Translations under genes and position numbers: made by a program
Source of the DNA: Ariolimax columbianus
Taxonomy: Eukaryota; Mollusca; Gastropoda; Stylommatophora; Arionidae
NCBI GenBank assembly: GCA_036924085.1
Contig: JAVGWX010000013.1
Span: 42,051,893 to 42,115,892, forward strand
Length of the DNA stretch: 64,000 nucleotides
Reading direction: 5' to 3'
Shown: positions 50,355-60,164 of the stretch, piece by piece
Layout: every line of letters begins with the position of its first letter
Position numbering within the stretch: position 1 is the stretch's first letter
Notes under the pieces: generated by a model
The model's database searches: none
Told to the model about the DNA's origin: nothing
The model's input: only the letters and a program-made list of their open reading frames with translations

Positions 50355-50700
50355 ATCAGTGGCTACCATCCTACTGTGATGTACAAGTGAACGAGAAGGC
50401 AGATAGGCTTACAGAAAGAAGAGGAGATTATTTACACAAATTCATTGAAATCACTTAATTTGACAATAAGAGAGCTAGCTATCCAGTCTGTCGGAAGGGA
50501 CCAGAACCAAATCATCGACGTCTATCGGCAGGGGCAGGTCACGATTCTTCGCCTCAGAACTGGGCACAACACACTGAACAAATTTATGTACACGATTCGA
50601 CTGTCTGATACACCGATGAGGACTAACAAGCTGATGAGCATGTATTACAAAATTGTCCCCTGTATGACCAGTTCATGATAATACACTGGCCCACCGATTC
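50355..50700 (+). pseudogene. LINE-C RNase H C-terminal fragment (plus)
   Basis: The plus strand reads LPSYCDVQVNEKADRLTERR (RNase H last Asp block, where relatives have LPSHCDVQGNEKAD), then LTIRELAIQSVGRDQNQIID and QGQVTILRLRTGHNTLNKFM. These match the same blocks of LINE-A but with LNKFMY as in the fragment at 36546. After it the CPCG...EHILQ motif is too decayed to see. 5'-truncated relic without a clear tail. Confidence 0.75.
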
Positions 50701-50911
50701 AACATTAGGCTCAAAATGTACGGAATTAAAGAAGAGCTTCAAACAACGGCCGAGTTCATCACGATAACTTATGTGACGATCACAAGAAGAAGTAGCCAGT
50801 GATTCTTCTAGAGGGGTTAGACCACAAATGTTAGTCGTCATTTAAGTCGTGTTGTCGTTGTGGCAGCGGACCCGTTCTCGTCTCGGTCATACATGGCAAC
50901 CATTAGGGTAT
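50701..50911. other. Intronic DNA
   Basis: Nothing recognised apart from the target duplication of LINE-A copy 5 at its right end. Confidence 0.35.
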
Positions 50912-51132
50912 CTTCTTCTTCTTCGTACGCTGTCAGACGTCAACCGTTATTTTTTCGAAAAAAGGAGCGGTCATCCTGAGGCTGTCGACACTGTCATAGA
51001 GCTTGTCTAGTGTTGCCACTGGTAATGGCTACATCTGCTTTCTCTGATCCTCGTGTGTCGGGCAGTTTTGCAGCAGCTGTTCAGCGGTCATTTTCCAAGT
51101 ATCGCATGTGCATTATATGGTTTTCATTTCTT
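50912..51132 (-). mobile_element. LINE-A copy 5, only the last 200 bp, with TSD
   Basis: An extremely 5'-truncated insertion with perfect 11-bp TSDs CATTAGGGTAT (50901-50911 and 51133-51143). It ends in (GAA)n on the minus strand and encodes only the final CPTHEDQRKQM...FFRKNNG-type residues. Its first 18 bp in sense orientation (about 51115-51132) do not match LINE-A and look like extra nucleotides added at the 5' junction. Confidence 0.92.
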
Positions 51133-51143
51133 CATTAGGGTAT

Positions 51144-51523
51144 GAACTGTCTTCCTGTTTATGTGAATTAAGGAGCGTCCCTTTACTGTGTAAGAATATC
51201 GAGCCACTTCCCACCATTTAGCGTAAGGTAGAAGATTCTCAAACTCGTGGATTAAACACCTCGTTTTCCGCACAAGTCAAAAGCCTGCCGAGTGTGGAGT
51301 GGTCTTCGGAAATTGAAAACAAGTCAAAATAACCACATAATTGATACACGAATAAAAAAGTTAAGAACTAGTTTTCGTGGGGGAAGACGAAGAAGACGAA
51401 TAAGTAGTAGTAGATGAAAATGAAGAAGAAGATGAAAAAAAAACGTATTGTCTTAGTAACCTCGTTTCCAACTTCAAACTCTCTATATATATATATGGTT
51501 ATGGTATTTCCAAGAGCACGCGG
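51144..51523. other. Intronic DNA with A-rich and (TA)n pieces
   Basis: GAAGAAGAAGATGAAAAAAA at about 51422 and TATATATATATAT at 51484. Nothing else recognised. Confidence 0.45.
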
Positions 51524-51675
51524 GGAACGCGTGGCCGAATGATTTCGGTGCCTGCCTGCCGACAAGCAGGGCAGGGGTTCGAAATAAACAAACATAGCCA
51601 GAACACGACGTGGCGACAGCAGTGGCGAAGCGACCTGTAGTCAGCCTAAAAACCCCTCAACTATCCCAGTTTTAA
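51524..51675 (+). mobile_element. tRNA-derived SINE-B, copy 3
   Basis: Head ACGCGTGGCCGAATGATTTC with GGGGTTCGAAAT (box B, then a deletion), AACATAGCCAGAACACGACG, GCGACAGCAGTGGCGAAGCG and CCTCAACTATCCCAG. A small deletion after box B removes the ATATGTTGTTTTTC block of the other copies. Confidence 0.8.
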
Positions 51676-51788
51676 AAAAAATCTCTAAGACAAGCTCACC
51701 GGCATAACGTTTCACTAAAGATTTAGGACGAATCATTGGTTTCACGAAGTCCGTTCACATTTGGATATCGGCAGCTGAATCCTTAAAT

Positions 51789-52646
51789 CAACGGTTCTTA
51801 AATGTTTGTGGGGTACCAGATGTTAGGGAGTTGTACTGAGAACTACATGATACCAAGGCATGTGCAGCTCACATCAGCTGACAACATAAGCTCATCTCTT
51901 CGTCTTCTTGTGGTAGGACTGTTCAAATTATCAGAGTAAGGGGAGTGACGCGAGTTCCAAGTGCCGTAAACCATGATTTGCGTAGCACACCGTAAGCCGC
52001 ATGTGGTAATGATACTTGGAGCAGGATAACTTACCTTAAGCCACCTGCTAACATACAGGTAGTCTGACGATAGCTAAAGGCTAGGTACAGTTAAATCGAA
52101 CACAGTAGAAAGAATTTACGAAAGCGTATGTGCGTTGCCAAAACATGGAAGTGCTTGGTGGAAAGCGCATGTGTGGGATCAAAAGAGGATGTGTCTGATC
52201 GAAGGCAGATGTGCAAGGTAAAAAGTGGATGTGACTGATAGAAGGTAGATGTGCAAGGTACAAAGTGGATGTGATTGATTGAAGGTAGATGTGCATGGTA
52301 AAAAGTGGATGTGACTGATCGAAGGTAGACGTGCAAGTAAAAATGGGATGTGACTGATCGAAGGCAGAATGTGCAAGTTAAAAAGTGGATGTGACTGATC
52401 AAAAGTGGATGTGACTGATCAAAAGTGGATTTGTGGGGCCAAAAGTGGATGTACCGGGCCGAAAGAAAATAGATATCAAGAGTCCAACTTATAGCATCCG
52501 ACACATCATATCGTACGTGCACAAACATATCTTTTTTTAAAAAATGCGTGAACAAAGAAGCACGTTAGTTGTCTGTGGAAACTCACGAGAATTGCAATCA
52601 TTCATGTATCGCAGGGGATCCTCAGACCCCAATTTCAGAACCACTG
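51789..52646. mobile_element. Non-autonomous hAT element with internal tandem repeat
   Basis: Left end CAACGGTTCTTAAATG, right end (reversed) CAGTGGTTCTGAAATT, followed inside by GTGGGGTAC and GGGGTCTGAGGATCCCC: typical hAT termini. Flanks CCTTAAAT and CTCCAAAT agree at 5 of 8 positions, weak support for a TSD. The 860-bp interior has no transposase and holds a 40-bp tandem repeat. Confidence 0.6.
52150..52470 (+). repeat. About 40-bp tandem repeat (GTGGATGTGACTGATC)
   Basis: Units with AAAAGTGGATGTGACTGATC and GAAGGTAGATGTGCAAGGT, some reduced to the first half. Internal to the hAT element. Confidence 0.88.
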
Positions 52647-52654
52647 CTCCAAAT

Positions 52655-52965
52655 GGCTAACCTGAGTTAAGAACAGTTATTGCATGTATATTGAATTATG
52701 AGTAGGTGGGAAAAAGCGCGAAGGTGGAAGAGAGCGGCAGGGATAGAGAGAGCACCAAGGTGGGACAGAAACAGGTAATCACGTTCAGGGGACGTGAAAA
52801 ATAAGTCACACCAGAGGTCTTCAAAGCGGCTTGCGCGTTCATTAAAGCAGAGGTTAGCAGCTTTTTGTTTGATTAAAGATGTGCATTTCTGGATTCTACT
52901 GGTGAAGGCACGCCCGTCCCTACCGTAGACATTCGTCCATTGAGTGATATCGGGACGATTGTCAA
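52655..52965. other. Intronic DNA
   Basis: G-rich in part (GAAGGTGGAAGAGAGCGG), nothing recognised. Confidence 0.35.
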
Positions 52966-53515
52966 ACTTTATACATCATTAGTTAGACCTTCATTGGAGT
53001 AATGTGTACAGGTCTGAAGTTCTTATAGTAGGAGTTATAAACATGCTGGAAAAATACAACAAAGAGGGACAAAGCTAAGAGTGGAAATCCAGAATTACAG
53101 TTATGAGGAAAGATTCAGAAAAACCGGTATACAGTGTCTAGAAAAGAGAAGAATTCAAGGTGACTTAATACATGTTTATAAGATAATCAAAGGAACGGAT
53201 AAATTAGACTATGACAAGTTTTAATTCTTCTTCAAAATAAAGCCACCCACAAGAACAAGAGGGCTCATCTACACATTAATTAAAGAAAGGTCCAGATTAG
53301 ATACCCGTATTAGGAAATATTTTCTTTAGTCAGAAAGTGGTGAATGATTGGAATACATTGGCACAGGAAGCAGTGGAGGCAAGAACAATTAATGCATTTT
53401 AGAATAGATTGGATGCGCATAGCTTTTAGAGCAAGGAAATACACATGAAACTGGTTGTATACAGACTTCAGAGTTTTCAAAACGAGTATAAAAACGTCAA
53501 GTTAAGTAAAGTATT
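52966..53515 (+). pseudogene. CR1/L2-like LINE 3' end, copy 2
   Basis: The plus strand reads KLYTSLVRPSLE, a stop, then over frameshifts NMLEKYNKEGQS, RIQNRGTKLRVEIQ-like residues, VYKIIKGTDKLDYDKF, RSRLDTRIRKYFL and VVND/NWNTLAQEAVEARTINAF then RLDAHSF. Same fragment and orientation as 3783-4345 and over most of its length the same nucleotides, but with more frame breaks. The 3' end again contains GTCAAGTTAAGTAAAG. The two copies share the truncation region, which fits repeated insertion of short 3' pieces. Confidence 0.82.
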
Positions 53516-53740
53516 GGTCAGTATGAAAGTATGTGTGTGCATCTGTTTTGTAATCTGTTACACTATGACAAGTTTTACAGTACAGCAGTTTTGCCAATCC
53601 TTATGATTTGCACGACCATTTTCAGAGCCATAAGGGATATCACATGGTTGCTGGTATACAAAGAAGATATTAGATACGATAAAAAATGTGATTTAAATTA
53701 ACAATCAATTTCAAAAGTAACAGTAATTAGATATTTATGT
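53516..53740. other. Intronic DNA
   Basis: Nothing recognised. Confidence 0.35.
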
Positions 53741-53748
53741 ACGCGTGA

Positions 53749-53779
<31 letters not shown>

Positions 53780-53900
53780 GGTGTGTTTGTGTGTATACAC
53801 GTACGAATGTATGTATGTGTGTGTGTATATATATATGTATGTATGTATGAATGTGTGTATATGTATATATATATTTAGGTATGCACGTACGTGTGTGTGC

Positions 53901-53936
<36 letters not shown>

Positions 53937-54030
53937 GTATGTATGTATGAATGTGTGTATATGTATATATATATTTAGGTATGCACGTACGTGTGTGTGC
54001 GTGCGTGCGTGTGTGTGTGTGCGAGCTCAC
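53741..54030. repeat. TG/TA microsatellite with a 100-bp duplication
   Basis: Alternating purine-pyrimidine (TA)n, (TG)n and GTATGTATGAATG. The block GTATGTATGAATGTGTGTAT through TTTAGGTATGCACGTACGTG occurs at 53841 and again exactly 100 bp on at 53941. Potential Z-DNA. Confidence 0.92.
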
Positions 54031-54126
54031 TCCGAGGTTAGATGAAATAACTGACAAATACACACTTGCATCGTGCACTAGAACATCAGGCCCCAATGTT
54101 CACATTTTTCAGTACGCCCTCGAATA
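54031..54126. other. Intronic DNA
   Basis: Nothing recognised. Confidence 0.3.
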
Positions 54127-54375
54127 TTCTTCTTCTTCCATCAACTGATGCTATGCTTCTAGCCCGGCGAGGTTCACGTAGGAGACTGCGCTTCAGGTCT
54201 TCGTCGGTCCCCCCGCAGCTTTTCAGGCATGGTCGTTACCACGGGCCAGACTGCCTCTCTTTGGTCTGCATAGGTAGGGCAGTCCTGCAAGATATGTTCT
54301 GGTGTTTGCTTGGGTGCTCCACAATCGCATGTGGCGGTGTCGTTAAGACCCATTTTCTTGAGGTGAGCCTTAAGT
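54127..54375 (-). pseudogene. LINE-B 3' end, first part of the nested host
   Basis: The minus strand reads KAHLKKMGLNDTATCDCGAP then KQTPEHILQDCPTYADQREA and VWPVVTTMPEKL, ending RSPT, then the 3' end CTAGAAGCATAGCATCAGTT, GATG and GAAGAAGAA. It is the C-terminus of a LINE-A relative (CDCG...TPEHILQDCPTY). Its upstream coding part is at 56182-56295: GQTKIFRLRTGHLRLK joins to AHLKKMG exactly across the LINE-A insertion, with AGCCTTAAGT duplicated at both edges (54366-54375 and 56182-56191). Confidence 0.9.
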
Positions 54376-54399
54376 TTTCTTCTTCTTCTTCGTACGCTG

Positions 54400-55282
54400 T
54401 CAGACGTCAACTTGAATTTGTTCGAAGAAAGCAGCTGTCATCCTGAGGCTGTCGACACTGCCATAGAGCTTGTCTGGTGTTGGTACTGGTGATGGCCACA
54501 TGTGCTTTTTCTGGTCCTCGTATGTCGGGCAATTTTGCAGCAGATGTTCAGCGGTCATTTTCCCTACCACAAGTGCATTCGTCAGTGCCACCTATTATTA
54601 GTTTATTGAATAGATGGTACCTCAGTCTGTTGTGGCCTGTACGGAGTCTGAAGACCACGACTTGCTCTCTTCTGTTCAACTGGTAATAGGCATTATTTTT
54701 TGTGTAGCCAGTATGTTCTGTTTCCCATTTGGTCATGCATCTGGCCCTAATAAGCCTTTTGGACTCTTCGTAGGTCACACTAGAATATGGTTGTCGTAGT
54801 CTTGCACCTTCTTTTGCCAGTCTGTCTGCCTCCTCGTTGCCTTGAATGTTACAGTGGGATGGAACCTACTGTACCACTACTCTTTTTGGTGCGGACTGCT
54901 GGCATAGTTGACAGAGTACTGCTCTTAATTCATTAAGTTCAGTATTTTTCTGACTTTTTAGTGCTGTAACCACGGACATGGCATCTGTAAACATGACTCT
55001 CTGGCTTTCATTGCTTTCGCCTGTCAGCATTGCTTCTACTGCAGCCTTCAGTGCCTCTGCCTCCGCTCTGAAATTGCTTGAGAATTATCCAGTTGCCACT
55101 GACAGTGTTATTTTTCTACCGTTTGTTAGGCTCAGAAATACCCCTCCCCCTCCATTTTGTGTTGTGTTTGTTACGGAACCGTCGGTGTATGCTTGGGTCC
55201 AGTCCATGCTTAGGTAGTTTTTCGCGATGTACCTCAGGTTTATGTCTCTTCTTTCTTTTTCATTCTGGCTGTTCTTGTTTCC
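54400..55282 (-). pseudogene. LINE-A copy 6 RNase H region
   Basis: In sense order: SMDWTQAYTDGSVTNTTQNG, FLSLTNGRKITLSVATG, SNFRAEAEALKAAVEAMLTG, ESQRVMFTDAMSVVTALKSQ, ELNELRAVLCQLCQQSAPKR, then a stop where copies 1-3 have Trp (QWVPSHC), QGNEEADRLAKEGARL, VTYEESKRLIRARCMTKWET, VVFRLRTGHNRLRYHLF, and after a 2-nt loss near 54565 CG..NDR / KMTAEHLLQNCPTYEDQKKH. The second catalytic Asp context TDAMSVV is kept. The stop and the frameshift inactivate it. Confidence 0.85.
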
Positions 55283-55295
55283 AATACCTGGTATA

Positions 55296-55549
55296 GGGGA
55301 CGGCGTGGCCTAGTGGTTAAGTGGCACGGCTCACAACCAGAAGGTGCTGGGTTCGATCCCCATCACAGCACCGGCCGTTACCCCGGGGAAGTAAGCCCTT
55401 AGAAAATGCAGGAGGAAGCAGACCCTTACATAAAATGCATGCTGAAGTCGGATGCACTGGGCCGACAGGCGCAAAATAAAAACCACAGTGTAACGCACAC
55501 ACGCCTTGGGGAATAGATAAATAAGGCGAACGCAAAAAAAAATTAAAAA
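55296..55549 (+). mobile_element. tRNA-derived SINE-A, copy 4 (complete, with TSD)
   Basis: Full-length reference copy. Perfect box A TGGCCTAGTGG (55306-55316) and box B GGTTCGATCCC (55350-55360), then the SINE-A body (CCTTAGAAAATGCAGGAGGA, CCTTACATAAAATGCATGCT, GGGCCGACAGGCGCAAAATA, GCCTTGGGGAATAGATAAAT) and an A-rich tail. Perfect 13-bp TSD AATACCTGGTATA (55283-55295 and 55550-55562), made from LINE-A sequence. Clear proof of insertion into LINE-A copy 6. Confidence 0.96.
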
Positions 55550-55562
55550 AATACCTGGTATA

Positions 55563-56173
55563 TTTTCTACCACCTCTGGAATGATATGCTGCTTCCAGGT
55601 GGGTTTGCGTACAGTAGGGATTGGCTTTGGTGTTGTTATGGTGTTCATAGGGTCTTCGCTCATCTTTGCTTTGGCTATTTTTGCAAAGTTTCTCCGCTTT
55701 AGTTTCCCTTTTCCAAATCTATTTAGTCTCTGATGCATTGGATGGTCTGTCAGTCTTCTTAGTTTCTCTGCTTGCTGCTGTGATCTGCTGTCTCTTCTAT
55801 CGGTCATGGATTGCAGATTTGTAATCTTTTCAAGTTCTATAATTGGCGTTGACTTCATGCCTCCTGTTATAAATCTCACGGCTTGTTTTTGAAGTTTGCT
55901 GATTTTGTCAAAGTTCGCCTTTGCTGCTGTTGCCCATGCCGCAATACCATACTCGAGAACTGGTCTCACTCTTCCAGTGTACAGTTTCTTCAGTATTCTT
56001 TCGTCTGCTTCCCAGCTTGTGCCAGCAAGTTTCCTCATGATTGCCATTCTTTGTCTGGCTGTCATTCAGTTTCTCTCGATCTGACTTTTCCATGTCATAC
56101 GCCGATCAAATGTGACGCCCAAGTAGTTTGGGTTGTCGTTTAGCCGCAGATATTTGCCATTAAGACTTATTTT
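55563..56173 (-). pseudogene. LINE-A copy 6, post-RT region
   Basis: In sense order from 56173: KYLRLNDNPNYLGVTFDRRM, a stop, then ARQRMAIMRKLAGTSWEADE, RILKKLYTGRVRPVLEYGIA, AWATAAKANFDKISKLQKQA, VRFITGGMKSTPIIELEKIT, RRLTDHPMHQRLNRFGKGKL and PKPIPTVRKPTWKQHIIPEV. This is the connection between RT and RNase H in LINE-A. The reading frame then runs by chance into SINE-A. The truncation at 56181 removes the RT catalytic part. Confidence 0.88.
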
Positions 56174-56181
56174 GATGTTCT

Positions 56182-56295
56182 AGCCTTAAGTCTGAGATGT
56201 CCCGTTCTGAGTCTGAAGATCTTTGTCTGCCCATCTACACCAAGTATGTCTCTACTGTCATGTTCTACTCGCTGAAATAAAAAGAGTCTCTGCAA
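56182..56295 (-). pseudogene. LINE-B, second part of the nested host
   Basis: The minus strand reads FQRVEHDSRDILGVDGQTKI then FRLRTGHLRLK, the block before CDCG in the LINE-A/B/C relatives. It continues at 54375 (AHLKKMG). Upstream it fades out after about 56295. Confidence 0.88.
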
Positions 56296-56382
56296 CCCGC
56301 TCACTTGAAGAGCTTGTCAAGAGAGAACTCAGATAAATATAGATCATTATTGGTTGTCCTCCACGGGGAGGGAAATGGTGCC

Positions 56383-56560
56383 GGGTTTGTCCGCTACAGC
56401 TGATAGGTAAGGCGCTTGCCTCTCAAGACACGAAAGCGTATTCGAATCCTGCAAGTTTCAAGCCTCCTGTTGTCTGTGACAGGCCTACCCTATCGGTTAC
56501 GGACAATACAATGACAGGCCCCGTAAACCCTATGCATTTGAAAAACCCAAAAAATACAGG
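56383..56560 (+). mobile_element. SINE-F, tRNA-like
   Basis: ACAGCTGATAGGTAAGGCGC then TTGCCTCTCAAGAC and box B-like ATTCGAATCCTGC resemble a tRNA with a D-arm and T-arm. The body GTTGTCTGTGACAGGCCTAC, GGTTACGGACAATACAATGA and CCCCGTAAACCCTATGCATT follows. Only one copy in the window, so the family status is an inference. Confidence 0.5.
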
Positions 56561-56804
56561 TTATTAGCTGCTACACAGGTCCACATTGTGAAGGTAAAGA
56601 CATTCTAACGCTATTAGTGGCCTGCATGCTGACTTAGAGAAGGCAAGGATACAGCAGGCCAAACACATGTTTGTCAGCGTTCTCTATTGCAAGTATATAC
56701 GAGAATGACATATACATCCCCAAGGGGTAGAAGAGGAGTGACTATGTGAAGTCATTGCTGGTTTACTGTCGATCTGATAAGATGTACTCGTGTACTGATA
56801 CACG
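56561..56804. other. Intronic DNA
   Basis: Nothing recognised. Confidence 0.3.
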
Positions 56805-57535
56805 CTTGAGTGTGTGTGCGTGCGTGTTTGTGTGTGTGTATACGTACATGTGTATGTGCGCGTTTGTGAATGTGCGTGTGTATCTGTGTGCGTCAGTGTG
56901 TGCGTGTCTGCGTATATGCACATGTCTGTTTGTGCGTGTCTATGTGTGTTTGTGCGTGTCTGTGTATGCGTGAATGTGTGTTTGTGCGCGTTTGTGTATG
57001 TGTGTGCGTATCTATGTGCGTTTGTGCGCGTTTGTGTATGTTTGTGTGTGCGTGTATGTGTTTGTGCATGTGTGTGTTTGTGCGCGTTTGTGTATATGTG
57101 CTTGTGTGTGCGTGTATATGTGTGTTGTGCGTGTCTATGTGTGTTTATTAGTGTCTGTGTATGTTTGTATGCGTGTGCGTGTATCTGTATGTCTGTTCGT
57201 GTTTATGCATGTTTGTCTGTGCGTGCGTGTCTGTGTGCGTGTCTGCGTGTTTATGTGAGTTTGTGCGTGTTTATGTGTGTGTCTATGTGTGTTTGTTCGT
57301 ATATGTGTATGTTTGTCTGTGTGTGCGTGTGTGTGTGTTTGTGTATGGTTATCTAGGTGTGCGTGTTTATGTGTGTTTGTTCGTGTCTGTACATGTTTTT
57401 CTGTGTGTGCGTATGTGTGTTTGTTCGTGTATGTTTATCTCGTTGTGCGTGTTTATGTGCGTTTGTTCGTGTCTGTGTATGGTTGTCTGGATGTGCGTTT
57501 GTTCGTGTCCGTGTGTGGTTGTTGCATGTGCGTGA
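56805..57535 (+). repeat. TG-rich degenerate satellite
   Basis: 730 bp of degenerate GTGTGTTTGTGCGTGTCTAT-like units, almost free of A runs. Predicted proteins are Cys/Val/Arg strings in all three frames and are artefacts. Likely Z-DNA-prone. Followed by a spacer and a purine tract whose order is repeated at 60800-62030. Confidence 0.93.
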
Positions 57536-58429
57536 TATTTACTTGTTAACCGATTTTCGTGTGCATGATCATTTTAAACAAAATTTCAGACCGACCGCTG
57601 ATACGAAGAAAAATAAGAAAGACTAAAAAATAAGAAAGAAAGAAACATAAGAAAAACTGAAAAATAGGATATACAGAAAATATTATGATATTCAGAACAA
57701 TGAATCCAGGTTCGCGAGTTCGTGAGATATCAGGCAAACAGCCAAAGTATGGCACGTGCAACAGTGCATTTTCAAACCTTCTTTCACTTCCCGAATAAGC
57801 AAACGGCTGTCAATCTAGTACAAGCACAGGTTAGCTATTTCATTCATGGGATTGGTTTGAATTATAAGCCTTGGCAACTGGCGCGAACCTTCAGGTGGTG
57901 GGTGTCATACGTGCTTAATATATAGTGTGTGAGGTAGGGTAAGGTGAAGTAAGCCGCTGGCGTTTTGGGTGAAGTATTGAAGACGTCTTTGTACTAGGCT
58001 TCAATTCAGTTTTCTCACTGACAAACAGCCAACAGCAGACTGAAAAGCAATCTTTATCTTACTTGAATCCTGTTATTCGATCAGAAACGGTTGCTTTTTA
58101 TCATGTAGCCAAAAGCTGTTTGAATCCGTATCTGTCATTCGCCTTGGGGTAGATAGTCCAAGGATGTGATGCAGATTATCTCTCCATGTCGTTGGAGGGC
58201 AGTAGTAGTTGTATTGTGGCCACCAGAAAACAAGATACCACCATTGCCAATGTATCGTCAGTTATTCCAACCACATGGCCGGGTCATCTGTACTTTTGTA
58301 TTGATGCAGAGTCGACGGCATCTCGGAACTCATGTTTCGTTGCAGGTCGGTTTTTCGGATGTGGTCTTTCATGGAGATATTTAGGGCTCTTAGCTCCATT
58401 GCTCTTTTGGGAGCACAGAGCTTCTCTCC
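57536..58429. other. Intronic DNA; start is a composite repeat
   Basis: 57520-57690 (GCATGTGCGTGATATTTACT, TTTTCGTGTGCATGATC, then AAGAAAGACTAAAAAATAAG) parallels 60815-61000 (GCAGATGCGTGATAATTACT, TTTTTAGGTGCACGACC, then AAAACAAGAAAAACAG). The rest is unassigned. Confidence 0.5.
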
Positions 58430-59545
58430 GTCAATTTTCTCAGACTTTAAGTCTCACACCAGTATACCATACACCTCTTCGGTGTCTGTCTTGCATCTTT
58501 CCGTGCAGGATCGTATTTGCAAGACCGTTTGATCTCGATATGTGGTCATACCAAGCGAGTTTCCGTCTTTCTAACGTTGTCAAGAGGTTTTCAAAAGGTT
58601 CTATTGCTGTTTTAATTCTTTCTCGTATTTCCTCCTTTGTAACTTGGTCCTTGTATGTGACGTTTAGAGTCCTCAGAAACATCTCATCTCTAAGGTCTGT
58701 ATCCTCAGCTGCAGGTCAGCTGTAACTGTCCATGTCTCACAAGCATAGAGGAAAATTGACAGGACCGATGTACGCATTAATCTCATCTGATCTTCATGCA
58801 TATGGCTAACCGTTTATCTTGCCAGATTGTGTTAAGCCGTGCAAGTGCCGCTATTGTCTGTGTTATTCTGGCCAACACCTCACATTTTGATCCATCATCA
58901 CTGACAATCGAAACCAGACACTTAAAACGGTCAACCACTTTAAGTTCCTGATAATTAGATTTTACCCAACTGTTGATGCCCTCGATGTTGTTAGTTATTA
59001 ATGTTATCTTTCCCGTGTTAATCTCCATACAATAGTCAAGAATTGTTTCATTGAGCCTTCTGACCGATTCCCAGAGTTCCGCTTCTGTGTCCGCCAACCC
59101 GTCGATGTCCTATGCAAAATGATGGTTGGTCATCATTCGGCCCCCTATCTTGACAGTTCCAACATGAACGCCAGGTGTCTCACTCATAATTACCCCAAGG
59201 AATATCTTGGAAAGTGTTGGGGTGAGTGTACAACTCTATCTCACACCGACTGATGTACGAAACCAGCCCAATGCCCTCCCCCCCCCCCCCCATTATTTCA
59301 CAAGAACTGCCCGGGACGCCTTGTCATACAGGTGTTCAAGAAGCTGTATAACGTGTTCGTTGATTTTATACCTGGTCATGGTTGTCCATAGAGCTATGTG
59401 CCCTTTCAAACGCCTTCTTGAAATCAACAAACATATGATACAATTTATTGTTCTGCTGCTCCATATATTTCTCGTTTATCAATCATAAGTTGAATATCTG
59501 TTCAGAAGTGCTTCTTCTGTGTCTGAACCCTGCCTGATCGTCAGC
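58430..59545 (-). pseudogene. LINE-D, RT to C-terminus, decayed
   Basis: In sense order: LYHMFVDFKKAFERAHSSMD (first catalytic Asp), INEHVIQLLEHLYDKASRAV; a poly-G run (59277-59292 as C); HHFA, a stop, DIDGLADTEAELWESVRRLN (the FADD catalytic pair with its first Asp codon turned into a stop); YCMEINTGKITLITNNIEGI; LKVVDRFKCLVSIVSDDGSK; RITQTIAALARLNTIWQDKR; MFLRTLNVTYKDQVTKEEIR; LTTLERRKLAWYDHISRSNG; LANTILHGKMQDRHRRG. This is the same lineage as 34559-35030. Frameshifts and stops make it inactive. Confidence 0.85.
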
Positions 59546-60004
59546 AATGTGGACAGGACAGCTAAACAGTAGAACATGTTCTACAGGTCTTCCGGTTCCA
59601 TGAGAAGAGCGAAGTGACACCACTGACCACCAGTTGCCGGATAAACTGCCTGAGTCTGGCCGCCGGGTTTATGAAGGAAGGTAAACAACGCACTGACTCA
59701 TTTCAGTTCAGTTGTTATCTCACCATGACACGTCGGCTGCAACAGATTTCCGGCGACTTCGATGATGTCTTAATGCTGCAATCGAAGAGGCGTTTCACTG
59801 TCCAACTTTTGATGTCATCAGCCCACTACCAATGGTGATTTCCTCTCTCACATTTGCTTTCTACTCTTTCTTCCAGAACGGTAGTCTTTTCTTGTGGCAT
59901 ATACATCTCAAATGTCTGACTCTGGTTTCTCTGGTCCCAGCTTTTATTTTCCGATGGATGACTAGAGCCATTATCTAGCTGCCTTCCCTTCTTCAAGAAT
60001 AACT
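59546..60004. other. Intronic DNA, nothing recognised
   Basis: No supported feature. Confidence 0.35.
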
Positions 60005-60115
60005 CAAACACCCATTTACAGCTAGGTAGACAACCGTGGCGAGACATGAACTGAACCAGGCACATTTTCCACGAGTGACCAGTGCTCTAACCACTGCTGG
60101 TCAGACGATGTGTGA
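60005..60115 (-). mobile_element. SINE-E, tRNA-like head
   Basis: On the minus strand CAGCAGTGGTTAGAGCACTG (box A-like) and GGTTCAGTTCATG (box B-like), 37 bp apart, then CGCCACGGTTGTCTACCTAG and CTGTAAATGGGTGT. Shares the latter blocks with 31805-31900. Confidence 0.55.
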
Positions 60116-60164
60116 GAAGGGACTACGGTAGCCAAAAGTCCTACCAAGTGATAGTTGACTGATT

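Larger units (their letters stand above)
54376..56181 (-). mobile_element. LINE-A copy 6, inserted in LINE-B, itself split by SINE-A
   Basis: Minus-strand, 5'-truncated, 10-bp TSD AGCCTTAAGT. 3' end: (GAA)n after AGCGTACG. It is subfamily 2 (C-terminus FFEQIQVDV, as copy 4). Removing SINE-A (55296-55549 plus one TSD) restores the LINE-A frame at NKNSQNEK / VVENIPGI. Confidence 0.93.

Noticed and set aside
49635..50369. Minus-strand frame of 244 codons
   Set aside because: Antisense of the RTE-like pseudogene, whose plus-strand motifs are clear.
56814..57626. Cys/Val-rich open frames
   Set aside because: Products of TG-rich degenerate satellite in all three frames.
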